Positions 23,711 to 33,659 of a DNA stretch of 64,000 nt are shown here, one piece after another. Where the stretch lies: assembly GCF_000003815.2 (NCBI RefSeq), contig NC_049983.1, positions 6,895,840-6,959,839 of the forward strand. The letters run 5' to 3'. The position numbers and the translations under genes are program-made. The stretch's first letter is position 1, and each line of letters begins with the position of its first letter. Below the pieces are notes generated by a model that had not been told where the DNA came from, searched no databases, and saw nothing but the letters and a program-made list of their open reading frames with translations. The stretch comes from Branchiostoma floridae. Its lineage: Eukaryota > Chordata > Leptocardii > Amphioxiformes > Branchiostomatidae.

Positions 23711-24000
23711 TAGTCACTATGTGCTGTGGCAGTGAGTTCCAGAATTTTGTTGTAGCCGGGAGGAAGGTACGACGGTGGGATTTTTTTCACTATGATGTCA
23801 CAGGTTCCAAGGCGTTGCAGTGTTGAGATGTTAACAGGTGGGTTTTACGGCCCCTGCGTTTCTGCGCTGTTCCAGCGGCTGAATTTGGTATTTGTCCAAG
23901 TCAGCTTTTTTGATCTATGATCTTTATAGCTCTTCTTGGTATTGCGTTAAGTAGGTCATTTTACCAGGGAAATTCCCATAGGCTTAGCTCTTTTCGACAA
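23690..24000 (-). pseudogene. 3' coding end of a LINE, frameshifted
   Basis: Read on the minus strand, 23705-23800 gives RRTFLPATTKFWNSLPQHIV, the conserved C-terminal signature of CR1/Jockey-type ORF2 proteins (F-P-A-x-WN-x-LP). Further upstream on that strand, shifted frames give PLEQRRNAGAV and HLNTATPWNL, also typical of this C-terminal region. Several stops and frameshifts separate them, so the copy is inactive. The sequence continues into the duplicated 3' segment at 23206-23312 and 23596-23710. Clade assignment would need a database search. Confidence 0.7.
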
Positions 24001-24477
24001 GCACAATAAAACAATGGACCACGGCTTAATGGCCCGTCCTAAACGTTCCTTCACACGAGAATGAAGCCGGAATGCGGCCTGCATAAAATTCTTTATATAT
24101 TCCTGGGAGTTCGTAGGGTATTCTAGAAATTCTCACTGCATTTCAGAAATTTGTGCCCATTCTTGTGGCCCTTCGAATGTTATTATATGCTGAAAACTTT
24201 CGAGGTGCATTTGAGGTGGAGAAATATCGAACGGCATTCAAAGTATATTCTAACTGCAGTACGACCGCATTCTAGGGCATTCAAACATTATTCGAAACAT
24301 TCTACTCTTATTCAATGGAGGACCGGCCGGCCACAAGAATAACCACAGGTACCTGTAATGCATTGAAAATTTCTAAAATGTACTACGAATACCATGGAAT
24401 GTACAAGAAGTTTTATTCATACGGCATTTCGGCTCATTCAGCCTCTCCATTTGGAATGCCCGCCCGAATGTTTATGA

Positions 24478-24556
24478 AAATGAAAATTAATTCGAACTCA
24501 CGACTTCTAGTTCCAGAGGCTGAGCCGCGTACTACTTGACCACCCACGCTACCACA
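24478..24556 (-). mobile_element. tRNA-like SINE head
   Basis: On the minus strand, TGGTAGCGTGGGTGGTCAAG (A box), an anticodon-arm-like GCGGCTCAGCC and GTGAGTTCGAATT (B box) are tRNA-spaced. The acceptor stem does not pair well, so a SINE head rather than a functional tRNA is likely. Sequence to the left (24050-24470) is rich in repeated GAATG/CATTC words that may be its body. Confidence 0.55.
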
Positions 24557-25450
24557 GGTTTATATCTTAAAAAGCATTTCGAATATTTCAAAACCTATCA
24601 TGACGAACACCAATGATGAGCATCAAACTTTATGAGACACCCCATCGTGATTACATCATTGACAAACGAAAAGATTTCACAGCCCGCAAGTTTTGCAGTA
24701 AGAATCGGCGCCGTAGTGACCACGAGAATAATACAGCCTATATTTGAAGGTAACGTTATTGCGGTAGATTAACTACTTTGATAATACGTTTCTTACCTTC
24801 GTCAGAAAGGTATTTTCGGGTGCGTGTGTCTGTGCGTGTAAGAATACGATACGGTACGGCAGTGGGACTTCCTGTTTTGACATCTATTGTTCTAAACATG
24901 CTATGGCCATGATTTTTGAATGGTAGATAGTCTCATTAGTTTGTTTTCATGAACTAAAATATTGTTATGGTTTTGTTATTCTGTCCATGTCAAATTCCAT
25001 CTGTATTCTCGTTGTCTTTGTCAGTAGGCCTTTGCAATAGCCACATGTTAGTTGGACAACCATTACTGTTCCGGCTGAACAGAAAAAACAATGAATAAAT
25101 AGCGCTCATGGTCTGTCATCTTCTTTTGAACTACAGGGGCCATGTTTAAGATTAGCCAGCGAAAAGATTGAGCCAGCGATCACTACGAAGGATCGATGGT
25201 ACTCAAGCTGCGCAGGGACAAATTTAAATTTGAGTTGTTCGGCTCCGTGGATGGATACAGAGCAAACCAGGGTCCTTGTTGTATATAGCGATTGTTTCTC
25301 TTGTTCTTGAATAGTTATAAAGAAAACTCTTGTAAATTTCTGGTGTACAAGAATTTTTTGGATTACTTTGTAATCACCCCTTGTGATGCTGGCAAATTTG
25401 TACCATACATTTCCAAATTCTGCGTGTTTTAGACCCTTTGGAGTAGGGGT

Positions 25451-25569
25451 ACTGTTTTCACTATGCTACATTTTTGAAAAGTAGAGACCTTATGCTTTGT
25501 AATGATGTAGAACTTAAAAGGGTTGTTTTGAAGGAAAGTAACAAAAATGTAGCATAGTGAAAACACTGC
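25451..25569. mobile_element. Small foldback element
   Basis: ACTGTTTTCACTATGCTACA at the left end is repeated inverted as TGTAGCATAGTGAAAACACT at the right end. The loop is about 65 bp. A separate perfect hairpin, CCAACATATG/CATATGTTGG, follows directly at 25569-25596. Confidence 0.65.
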
Positions 25570-25689
25570 CAACATATGCTTCTCAACATATGTTGGGCGC
25601 AACACTACAAGGGTTCGGGCTGGTACTTTTATGAGGCATTGTTTCGGTGTATTTTATCCTTTCCCATGAGCATTAATTGTGCTGTCTGA

Positions 25690-26115
25690 CAAAGCCATAT
25701 TATATGTATTAGAAGAATCAGTAGCCATAAATTGAATATCAAAACAGGCAGATGCTACAATGTGGCCCCTGGCCAAAGTTTCTGCCCATTCTGTCTAAAG
25801 CATATTGATGATGAAGTTTACTTTATGATACTCTGGATACGCTGTTTTACGTAATGAGTTATTCCCTATCCTTAAAATCCCAAAGGGACTACATGCTACA
25901 GACAGATTTGTATATATTTTAGATGCCACAACTCTTACAGTGCAAAAAAGGAAAATATATAGCCTAACTCGATTGTAACACTTTATCAAAGAATTATGTT
26001 AACCCTCATCTTAATTGAAATGTTACGCTTTATTCTATACCTTCTATGTTCTACTTTTTGTGATAGTTGTTGTCTTACACTGTACCGTTTATAATTGTCT
26101 TGCAATAAAGTTACA
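25690..26115 (+). pseudogene. 3' end of a LINE with CPFC zinc-knuckle remnant
   Basis: From about 25714 the plus strand reads RISSHKLNIKTGRCYN and then QSFCPFCLKHIDDEVYF. This matches the terminal zinc-knuckle region of many LINE ORF2 proteins (RxSxHxLxIExGR ... CPxC....EDExHFL). A frameshift near 25835 moves the similarity to another frame, GYAVLRNELFPILK, ending KRKIYSLTRL at a TAA at 25976-25978. The last Cys of the knuckle is lost. About 130 bp of AT-rich 3' UTR with a terminal GCAATAAAG signal follows. The copy is inactive and 5'-truncated. Confidence 0.75.
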
Positions 26116-26425
26116 GTCAAACCTGTATTAGGGATTTGGAGTTCCAGACAGGTATTTTTGCGGTAGCGGAAGGTTTGTGTTTCTTAAACGTTAGAGAGCA
26201 TATCTTTGTGGGCAAATATACCACCACATGGCAGTATCAATCATTTTCGGTAAATTTGTCTTTGGTAGGGTCAGTTGAATTTTGTGACGATCGAGACGAC
26301 CGTGACGATCGAGACACTGTTGGTAAGAAAGAGTAGAGGGTATTGAAATCATGTGTAACTTATTACTCGTGATCAGCATTTTCTTTATAGTGGCCACCTG
26401 TCTATAGTGTCCACATTTCTCCAGT
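26113..26425. mobile_element. Decayed DNA element with CAGTCAAACCTGTATTA end
   Basis: CAGTCAAACCTGTATTAGGG is a terminal sequence I recognise from DNA transposons of marine invertebrates. TAGTGGCCACCTGTCTATAG near 26390 may be its sub-terminal partner. A duplicated GTGACGATCGAGAC lies at 26283 and 26300. Confidence 0.35.
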
Positions 26426-27241
26426 CCTTTGAAGCTTGGCTTTAATATGTGCTTAAAACACGTAATCCTCATACTGCACTTGACAGTTAGTCACGTATTT
26501 GATGGATACGGCGCAAGGTTCTGAAGTGTAAAAAACAGCTAGATCCCATCGCCTACTTTGAGAAACTACTTCTAAGACCATATGGAATTGAAGATTAGGG
26601 TACGTGTAGTGATAAAACCCATGCTTAAGGCAGGCCATTTTTCATAGTGACACTACTACATGACTGGTAGTCCCACATAGACCCCAGCTTATATATAAGC
26701 CGGAAATATGGATGTTGATGAATTACTCATTGGACAGGCCTTCGTGTCTTCAGTTTCCACCTCTCAGAGCTGCTACGGAAATCCAACTTTATATAGGCAA
26801 ATTTGATTGATTATATGGATGACATCCCCTGGGAACCACCAAAACTGATGCGTGCGTGCCAATAATCAAAGTTTGGCGCAAAAAATAGTTTTGAACAAAA
26901 ATAGTCTTCCGTTTCCCCTTCTAAGTGCTACTACGGAAATCCATCTTTATATAGGCAAATTTGATTGATTATATGGATGACACCCCCTGGGAACCACCAA
27001 AACTGATGCGTGCGTGCCAATAATCAAAGTTTGGTACAAAAATAGTTTTGAACAAAAATAGTCTTCCGTTTCCCCTTCTCAGTGCTACTACGGAAATCCA
27101 TCTTTATATATAAACAATTTCAATTGATTATATGGATGACATCCCTGGGAACCACCAAAACTGATGCGTGCGTGCGAATAAAAAAAAGATTGGTACAAAA
27201 ATAGTTTATAACAAAAATAGTCGTCCGTTTCCCCTTCTCAG

Positions 27242-27400
27242 TAGCCTCTACCAGGCTTCGTGGATCGGTGGTCTAATTGTAGAAATTGGACAAATAGAAT
27301 CTATAGTACGCTAGGGGAGTTAGCCGGCCAGAAGAGTACGTTTCCTCACCACGTAGTGAGGATAATGATTCTACCGATCCACGGAGCCTGGTAGAGGCTA
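27242..27400. mobile_element. Element E, copy 2, with 9-bp target duplication
   Basis: Terminal inverted repeats TAGCCTCTACCAGGCT and GCCTGGTAGAGGCTA, with sub-terminal GATCGGTGG / CCGATCCACGG. The 9-bp CCTTCTCAG occurs on both sides (27233-27241 and 27401-27409). Neighbouring array units carry that sequence only once, so the duplication is genuine. A 9-bp duplication suggests a Mutator-like element. Confidence 0.88.
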
Positions 27401-27437
27401 CCTTCTCAGTGCTACTTCGTAAATTCATCTTTTTATA

Positions 27438-27649
27438 TACTGTAAATGCATTTAAGTTCGCGGGGATTTAATTTCGCGGTAGCGGGAAAAAGGACTTTTC
27501 GCGATGGATTTAAGTTCGCGGTAACACCATAGACTGCAGTCTAATACCATATTAGAGAAATGTTCGCGGTGGTTTTAAGTTCGCGGTGAAGTGGTCACCG
27601 CGAAAACCGCGAACATTAATCCACCGCGAACGTTTCTGCATTTACAGTA
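27438..27649. mobile_element. MITE with TACTGTAAATGCA ends (TA target)
   Basis: Ends TACTGTAAATGCATTTAAG and TTTCTGCATTTACAGTA are inverted; the interior is full of TTCGCGGT / ACCGCGAA motifs that form further hairpins. The TA at each end fits a Tc1/mariner-type TA duplication. It is inserted in the fourth unit of the 26.75-27.75 kb array. Confidence 0.8.
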
Positions 27650-28614
27650 TAGGCCATTTTGATGGGTGATATGGATGACGCCCCCCTGGGAACCACCAAA
27701 ACTGATGCGTTCGTGCGAATAAAAAATGTTTGGTACAAAAATAGTTACCTTTATTATGAAATCTAAGTGGTTACTCAGAAAGGTTGAACATATGACTGAT
27801 CACCCAAAGTACGTAATACCGAACAATACGAGTAGATGCTTAATTTTTGTTCCTTCATATCTTCGAATTTTGCATTGACTTTGGCATGCTACAATATCAG
27901 TATTTGTTTTCCAGATTTTCACAATTTAAGATCAAATAATAGATAGCATAACTTTTGTTATGCACCGAAAGATGTAGCAATTTAGACTGGCGTAGATTAA
28001 CCCTATAAAAACATAAGTATGAAGATATTTGACGGATTATTGTTAGTTATATTATTATTTGACGGCCAATTTCTTATTGGTTGATTTCCTAATTTCCATG
28101 CTTTCATAGGTTAAACTGTTATGTATGATGGACAGTCTTTTGTTAGCCACATTGGCCTCGGTTTCAATCTATCATCGCCGCCGTGTGAGAAAGGTGTATA
28201 CACACAGGACCGCGATGTGACGACCGCAGTACGGCTTCGCTTTCGATCATGACTTGCACAACAAGATGCCACAAATCCTTTAACAGATACCGAAAAATTT
28301 ATGGCCTAAAGAGTTAAAAACAAGTTTATAAAATTTGCATCACGTTACTTCGTGACTCAAAGTCGACTCCGTGTATTTTCTCACAAGAAAAGGAATCTAC
28401 CACTCCTTATGTGACCTTTCCCTTCAGGCTCTAAGTTACTCATGTCGATTCCCGGAAAAGGATACTTGGATAGTGTTATTCTAAATTTCTTTTTAAACAG
28501 TCGACGCCACTAAGTCGGCTTCCATCGGATTGTGCTCCAAGTCGGCTCCGAAAACGCATGTGTAAGCCCATGTGACGTCTCAGTTCTTGCTGCTGATAAG
28601 ATCGGTAGGTATCA

Positions 28615-28953
28615 TGGAAGCTCATCTGTGTTGGTAGTAATCACAGTTCTTTACTAAACTTTCTTCCAACACAAAAGTATGCACGGATGAAATTTACATT
28701 TACATCAGGGCACTCCAGTCATCCTTGAACAGAAACGATGGGAGTTTATAAAGTTCCTGGCACTATTGACCTATTGCTGACGTCACGTATCCGCAGGATC
28801 ACGTGTTAAAAAGATCACGCTTTTGTAACTCTCGCAAGATTACGTTCTGAAGCGATTTGTCATTAGCATTGCCCCTAGAGAAAAAAGACAGTGGTCGTTC
28901 AAATCTGATCGGTGTACATTTTGTATAACTTTGTGTTGGAAGAAAGTTTAGCA
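28615..28953. repeat. Decayed foldback sequence related to 4506-4690
   Basis: TAAACTTTCTTCCAACACAA (from about 28655) is repeated inverted as TTGTGTTGGAAGAAAGTTTA (about 28931-28951). The preceding AGCTCATCTGTGTTGGTA is the complement of the right flank of the 4506-4666 element. The central ~250 bp shows no recognisable gene. Confidence 0.5.
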
Positions 28954-28969
28954 TTGTGCTATAATCGGT

Positions 28970-29212
28970 AGGGTGATATTTCACTGCCTTTGTGGCACCG
29001 TTGCGGCACTGGGGGTTTGTTAACTGCACTGTTATGTTGAATCCGCCGATTAAGTATAGTCAGATATTGAGTAATACGTACAAGTATAACTTGGAAGACA
29101 ACAAAAAAGACACAAAACGTAAGAAAATTCGTTCCTCGTCTCTGAAATTCGTTGAGTAATCTTTCGAGGCCTGCAGTGCCGCACCGGTGCCCCAAGTACA
29201 ATGAGATACCAC
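28970..29212. mobile_element. MITE family A, copy 5
   Basis: The terminal arms GGTGATATTTCACTGCC and ACAATGAGATACCACAT flank the standard interior. The right flank is TTA. The element sits just beyond the right arm of an older foldback sequence (28655-28953). Confidence 0.75.
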
Positions 29213-29214
29213 AT

Positions 29215-30599
29215 TTAGTATCCAGACAGAATGTAGAATACTATTCAACTCTATTCACCATGCGTCGCTATGGTCCAAGCAAATGCAACGGACGGAAAAA
29301 CATAAGCCCATTACTCGTACCTCCCTCAGTGTCCCACTATCATGAAAGGTATGAAACATTGATGGTTGACTCTTTAGAAGTATTTGCACTTTTTCCAGAC
29401 ATACAGTCAAGCTTTCATCTGAGCGGGTCCTGCACTCAACGACACCACACTATCATATCTAAAGCTACATTTATCGTGAAGTTGCGGATATTTGACGACC
29501 TCGCTGCGGGGGAGCAACTTGACAGAGCGCTCAATGAATCTCATCGATGATAAAAAAAATAATATTTACCGCTTCGTGTGCTTTGTTGTGTTTCGTTTCA
29601 TGATTGAATGTATTGCATATTAATCATAAAGTCAAGGGTAACACCAATCTAATTTACAACGCAGCGACGCCACCAAAGAGCCACTGTCAAGTGAAATACC
29701 CGGTTGAGAATAAAGGCATCCTATTTTGCTCCTGAAAATAAGGGTCGGTAGGTCGGGTTCCTTTAGTTTTTAAAATCCTGCGCAAGTGACATCAAAAGTG
29801 AAAAAAAAATAGCTAATCCGAAATACATTAGGACATTATTTGGTATTTTCCGCAACATATTTTGATTGTACTATTACGCGGGATGTAGCATACAGAGGGC
29901 CTAAGTTTAAAGACATGAAAAAGAACTTTAAAAGTTTTTACCCGCACACACAATGACTCTAAACGTATCCATCACTGAAGTAGCAGATTGAAAGTTTCAA
30001 GTCCCTTGCTAGCGCCCCCCCCCCCCCAACACACACTCCACCCAAAAAAAGGTAAGGTCGGCATGCAGGTTTTGCTAGTGTCAATTTGTTTGGCTTTGAC
30101 TAGAAACACAACAGTTCCTTTTTGAGGCCTTCCAGTTTTCGAGAAGATGGATCGATATTTAAAAAAAAAACACGACAAGGAAGATACATCGTTTATTACC
30201 GACTGTGCTACTAAAGACTGTGTAAGTGTATTTATGATCCTACAGTTTCCGCCAACAAATCTTTAAAGTACACTTTAAGCCAGTAAATCCCTGAACATCG
30301 CTCTGAAAAAAAAGGGGGCGCCTCTGGGACGTCAGAAACAGATCCTTTCTTCATTTACACCAGACGTGCTATGCCGCTGTGTCTACGGAACTGTGGTGGA
30401 TTTGATGGTTATTGTGTTTATTAGATTGGAGACCGCCAGCATTTCCCAATGAAACGCCGGTACGAGAGAACTGCTACAATCTACGCATGCTGAACATATA
30501 AGGTCACAGCAAGTCAATTTTGTGAATGACACCAGCGCGCTCATTCATTTTTGCCTGATTTCAGAATTTTTTTATCCTTTTCGCGGATGGTCAGATAGA
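29215..30599. other. Mostly unassigned
   Basis: A 132-residue open frame at 29152-29550 starts inside the end of a MITE and shows no domain. A C-run at 30014-30028 and A-run at 30159-30168 are simple sequence. Confidence 0.4.
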
Positions 30600-30985
30600 C
30601 CAAAATAGGTCAACATGTTGTGTTGTAGCCTAATAATCATACTTGTAGAAGTGACACTAGGGAGGTAGCCATGACTAGAGTTGCAGAAGTGAAACTTTTT
30701 GGATAGTTGTAAAAGTCCAACCAATGCGGAAACCATGAATGTAGTTGCCAACTTAGTTTCACACAGGTATCACTTTTACTACTACACTATTTTACTTCTT
30801 TAATACAGGAATGAATGACTTGTTGGTTAGCCACGTTTTGTCACTTCAAATCTTGTTACAACTCGTTTATAGTGTCTTTTTTGAAAAATTAGCCATCTTG
30901 TTTTTTTTACCCATCTTTTTTTTCGGGCTATCTTAATAAATATTATTTTTGCACTCTGAACAAGATGTCAGCCATAGAATTTACT
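30600..30985. mobile_element. Element N, copy 2 (reversed), left limit uncertain
   Basis: The end AAGATGTCAGCCATAGAATT and interior GTAGTTGCCAACTTAGTTTC and CATCTTGTTTTTTTTACCC match, in reverse, the interior of the copy at 39121. The far end is not clear; 30600 is an estimate. Confidence 0.45.
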
Positions 30986-31431
30986 TGCTGTGGCCTTATA
31001 CAAAATACACATATGGATTGCAGGCGAACTTGAGTACATGTGGTCGATACATATTCCACTTTCAATCGTCTCCCTAGCGTTCTGGTTTGATTCATCTGCC
31101 CGTAACTGCCCCAACTGTCGTTTCAACTGGAGGAAATCATGGCGGTATGAGCATAGGGCACGCACCATTTGAGACAAGGCTGGGAAGATGTGTTAGAGGC
31201 AGCAATCTTGCACGGGGCAATTTTGAAAACTTGTTATATGCGTTCGAGTAGATTGTTGTCCGAAGGGCGAACGCATTTTGTTAATTACCAACTTACATTC
31301 AATTTTAGGGGATTATCCGGTTTGCCGTACCGATATAGCATCGTACCAACTATAATGTTTCTATATATAGTATATTGGTGTAAACCTCATTTTGTAAAAA
31401 CCTATTGCACTGGAGCAATCACACTGCGGCT

Positions 31432-31545
31432 TCGCTGGTACCTAAATTTGCGTAACCCTTATTGATTTTATAATTATGATATCATGCAAAATGTAAAAGT
31501 ATGACAAAAAAGACAATTAAAAACACAAAGCGTTTTTTCTTACAT
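31432..31545. mobile_element. MITE family A, internal fragment
   Basis: The stretch from CACTGGAGCAATCACACTGC through AAAATGTAAAAGTATGAC resembles the left arm and interior of family A. The right arm is absent. Confidence 0.45.
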
Positions 31546-31632
31546 TTGCCAAGAAGGTTATATTTTCGGTGTCGTTTGTGTGTATGTATGTGTGACTATG
31601 TATGTATGTATGTTGGTGAATGAACAGCATAA

Positions 31633-31876
31633 GGTGGTATCTCACTGCACTTGGGGCACGGTGCCGCACTGTTGGGTTCGTTCACTGCGGCACTGTTGTC
31701 TTATTTTAGCCCTTTTTTATAATTTAGATATTGCATAATACGAAAAAGTATGACCTAGAACACAACAAAATACACAAAACGTAAGAAAATTCGTTATCTC
31801 TGACATTAATTTGTTGGGTAATCTTTCGAGTCCCGGAGTGCCGCACCGGTGCCCCAAGTGGAGTGAGATATCACCT
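31633..31876. mobile_element. MITE family A, copy 7, with an empty-site match in the window
   Basis: Left end GGTGGTATCTCACTGCAC and right end GGAGTGAGATATCACCT flank the family interior. TAA occurs at 31630-31632 and 31877-31879. The sequence around it is a copy of the repeat at 4150-4290, which reads GCATAACTCAAGAAGG without the element. Comparing the two shows directly that one TAA became two on insertion. Confidence 0.92.
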
Positions 31877-32322
31877 TAACTCAAGAAGGCCTGGATGGAA
31901 TGTATTGATATTTGGTATGTGAGTAGGTCTTGATAAGACCTTGAAATGTCTAGATTTTGTGTCCACAAAATGCTCTATAAAATAGTGGAGCGATCTTAGT
32001 CAAATTTTCAATCGAAGCGCAACCGGGTTGTTGGAACAGCTAGGGGTATCATAACAATATATTGGTATAAAATCAAAGCCCTATGTACCACCCCAATCTA
32101 AAGGGTCGCAGAAATAATCATTTTAGGATTGGGTAGTAAACTACTCCAAAGCTATGAATATAAAACGAATTGCATATTGAATTGGACAGAAACCATTATC
32201 GTGCAATTTGCAAAGTTCATCTGATCAGCGTAGGCGATAAATTTTGCCACGAGTGACATTTATTTGGTACCGTCAATTGGACCGCAGGCTCCTGGACTCT
32301 TGCAAATCGTAGTGGTAGATAA

Positions 32323-32536
32323 AGGTGGTATCTCACTGCACTTGGGGCACCGGTGCGGCACGGCAGGGTTCGTAAATGACTCAACGAATTTCAGAGATAA
32401 AGAACGAATTTTCTTACGTTTTGTGTATTTTTTTGTCTTGTTCTAAGTCATACTTTTACTTTTTACGCAACATCTGAATTACAAACAATCGGAGAAAATA
32501 ACCCAGCAGTGCCCCAAGTGCAGTGAGATGCCACCT
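32323..32536. mobile_element. MITE family A, copy 8, with right-arm deletion
   Basis: Left end AGGTGGTATCTCACTGCAC and right end GTGCAGTGAGATGCCACCT are flanked by TAA on both sides (32320-32322 and 32537-32539). The element is about 35 bp short because the right arm jumps from the AATAACCCAGCAGTG interior to GCCCCAAGTG. Confidence 0.88.
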
Positions 32537-33147
32537 TAACTTGGCGTACGAAGGGTAATCAATAAGTTCTATCTTGGCCTACCCCAGAAATAACTCAAAT
32601 TTTATGGGCACCAAATTTTAACTCATTCTGGTCATTACTTTCTAGTTGACGTCCTTGTGTATCGGTAGGTAATTGGTGAGAAAAACAAGGATGAACTGTG
32701 ATCAGAGTTTATTGGATCGTGTTTTCATGCCATGAAATTTACAAAGACATTGTGAAAATTTTTGTTGAGTATTTTCTACGAATCTCAACTAGAAAGAAGT
32801 GGATTTCTGACTTTTAGCCGAGCAGCTCAATTGTCCATGTTTGAAAATTTACTTCTCTCTTACCTAACGTTACATGGTGTTGCCTGCAAAGTAATTATGA
32901 TCACTATGATTTTCAAATTTCGGTAGATATTCATAACATAAGACTTCATCCTTGATAACTTTGCTCTGAGTTGTGTACCTTTTTTATTTCTTGGTGAGAG
33001 CGAGAACTTATTGATCATCCCTCGCACGCGTTTGTCACGCACAAATAACGCATTCCCAAATTGTGCTGCTATTCTCCTTGTAGATAGTGACCGATATCTC
33101 ATGTAGCATATTGATTCCTTGAAGGCATCGTTAAGCATTCGTTTGTA

Positions 33148-33315
33148 TTGCATACTGTAAATGTATTTCAAATACCTTTATAGAATGCATTTATATTTAC
33201 ATTTATTTTAATATTCAAAGTTCGCGGGGATTTAATTTCGTGGTAGCACTATACACTGTAGTCGCTTGCTGCTATGGACAAATGTTCGCGGTGAAGCGGC
33301 CACCGCGAAAACCTT
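33148..33315. mobile_element. Truncated copy of the TACTGTAAATGCA MITE
   Basis: CATACTGTAAATGTATTTC begins the left end. TTCGCGGGGATTTAATTTCG and GTTCGCGGTGAAGCGGCCAC match the full copy at 27438. It breaks off at CGCGAAAACCTTAAACG, where family A sequence begins. Confidence 0.65.
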
Positions 33316-33324
33316 AAACGAATA

Positions 33325-33433
33325 TGACTATAACGACAACGATAGAATACACAAAACGTAAGAAAAATCGTTAAGTAATCTTTTTAACCCCGCAGTGCCA
33401 CACCGGTGCCCCAAGTGTAGTGAGATACCACCT
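33325..33433. mobile_element. MITE family A, right half
   Basis: The interior ACAAAACGTAAGAAAAATCG and the right arm ACACCGGTGCCCCAAGTG lead to CCACCT followed by TTA. The left half is replaced by a fragment of another MITE (33148-33310), so the left end was lost or never present. Confidence 0.7.
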
Positions 33434-33659
33434 TTACTTCGGGCGAATACAAACGTGCGCTATAAACGTATGTGAGGGCATTTATCCTTTAAGATTACAT
33501 TAAAGAACACACCTATTGCTTCTAATCTTGGGTTTAGACAAAAAAGGGGTAAAATTACCTTACAGTACCATAGGTAATAAGATAACGTCTAATCTAGTAG
33601 ACAACATTTACCAAGCATCCTAAGGGGGAGAATTATCTTAAGACATAAACTGTCTTCAT

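Larger units (their letters stand above)
26752..27750 (+). repeat. Tandem array (~155-160 bp, 4 units) of a transposon end
   Basis: Units carry TGCTACTACGGAAATCCA, then ATATGGATGACATCCCCTGG, ACTGATGCGTGCGTGC and CTTCCGTTTCCCCTTCT. The last motif recurs at about 26909, 27063 and 27223. The GGATGACATCCCCTGG segment matches the terminal region of family N elements, so the array looks like amplification of a transposon end. Element E sits between units 3 and 4, and a TA-target MITE sits inside unit 4. Confidence 0.8.

Noticed and set aside
29152-29550. 132-codon frame on the plus strand
   Set aside because: It begins in the terminal repeat of a MITE, with no recognisable domain or splice sites.
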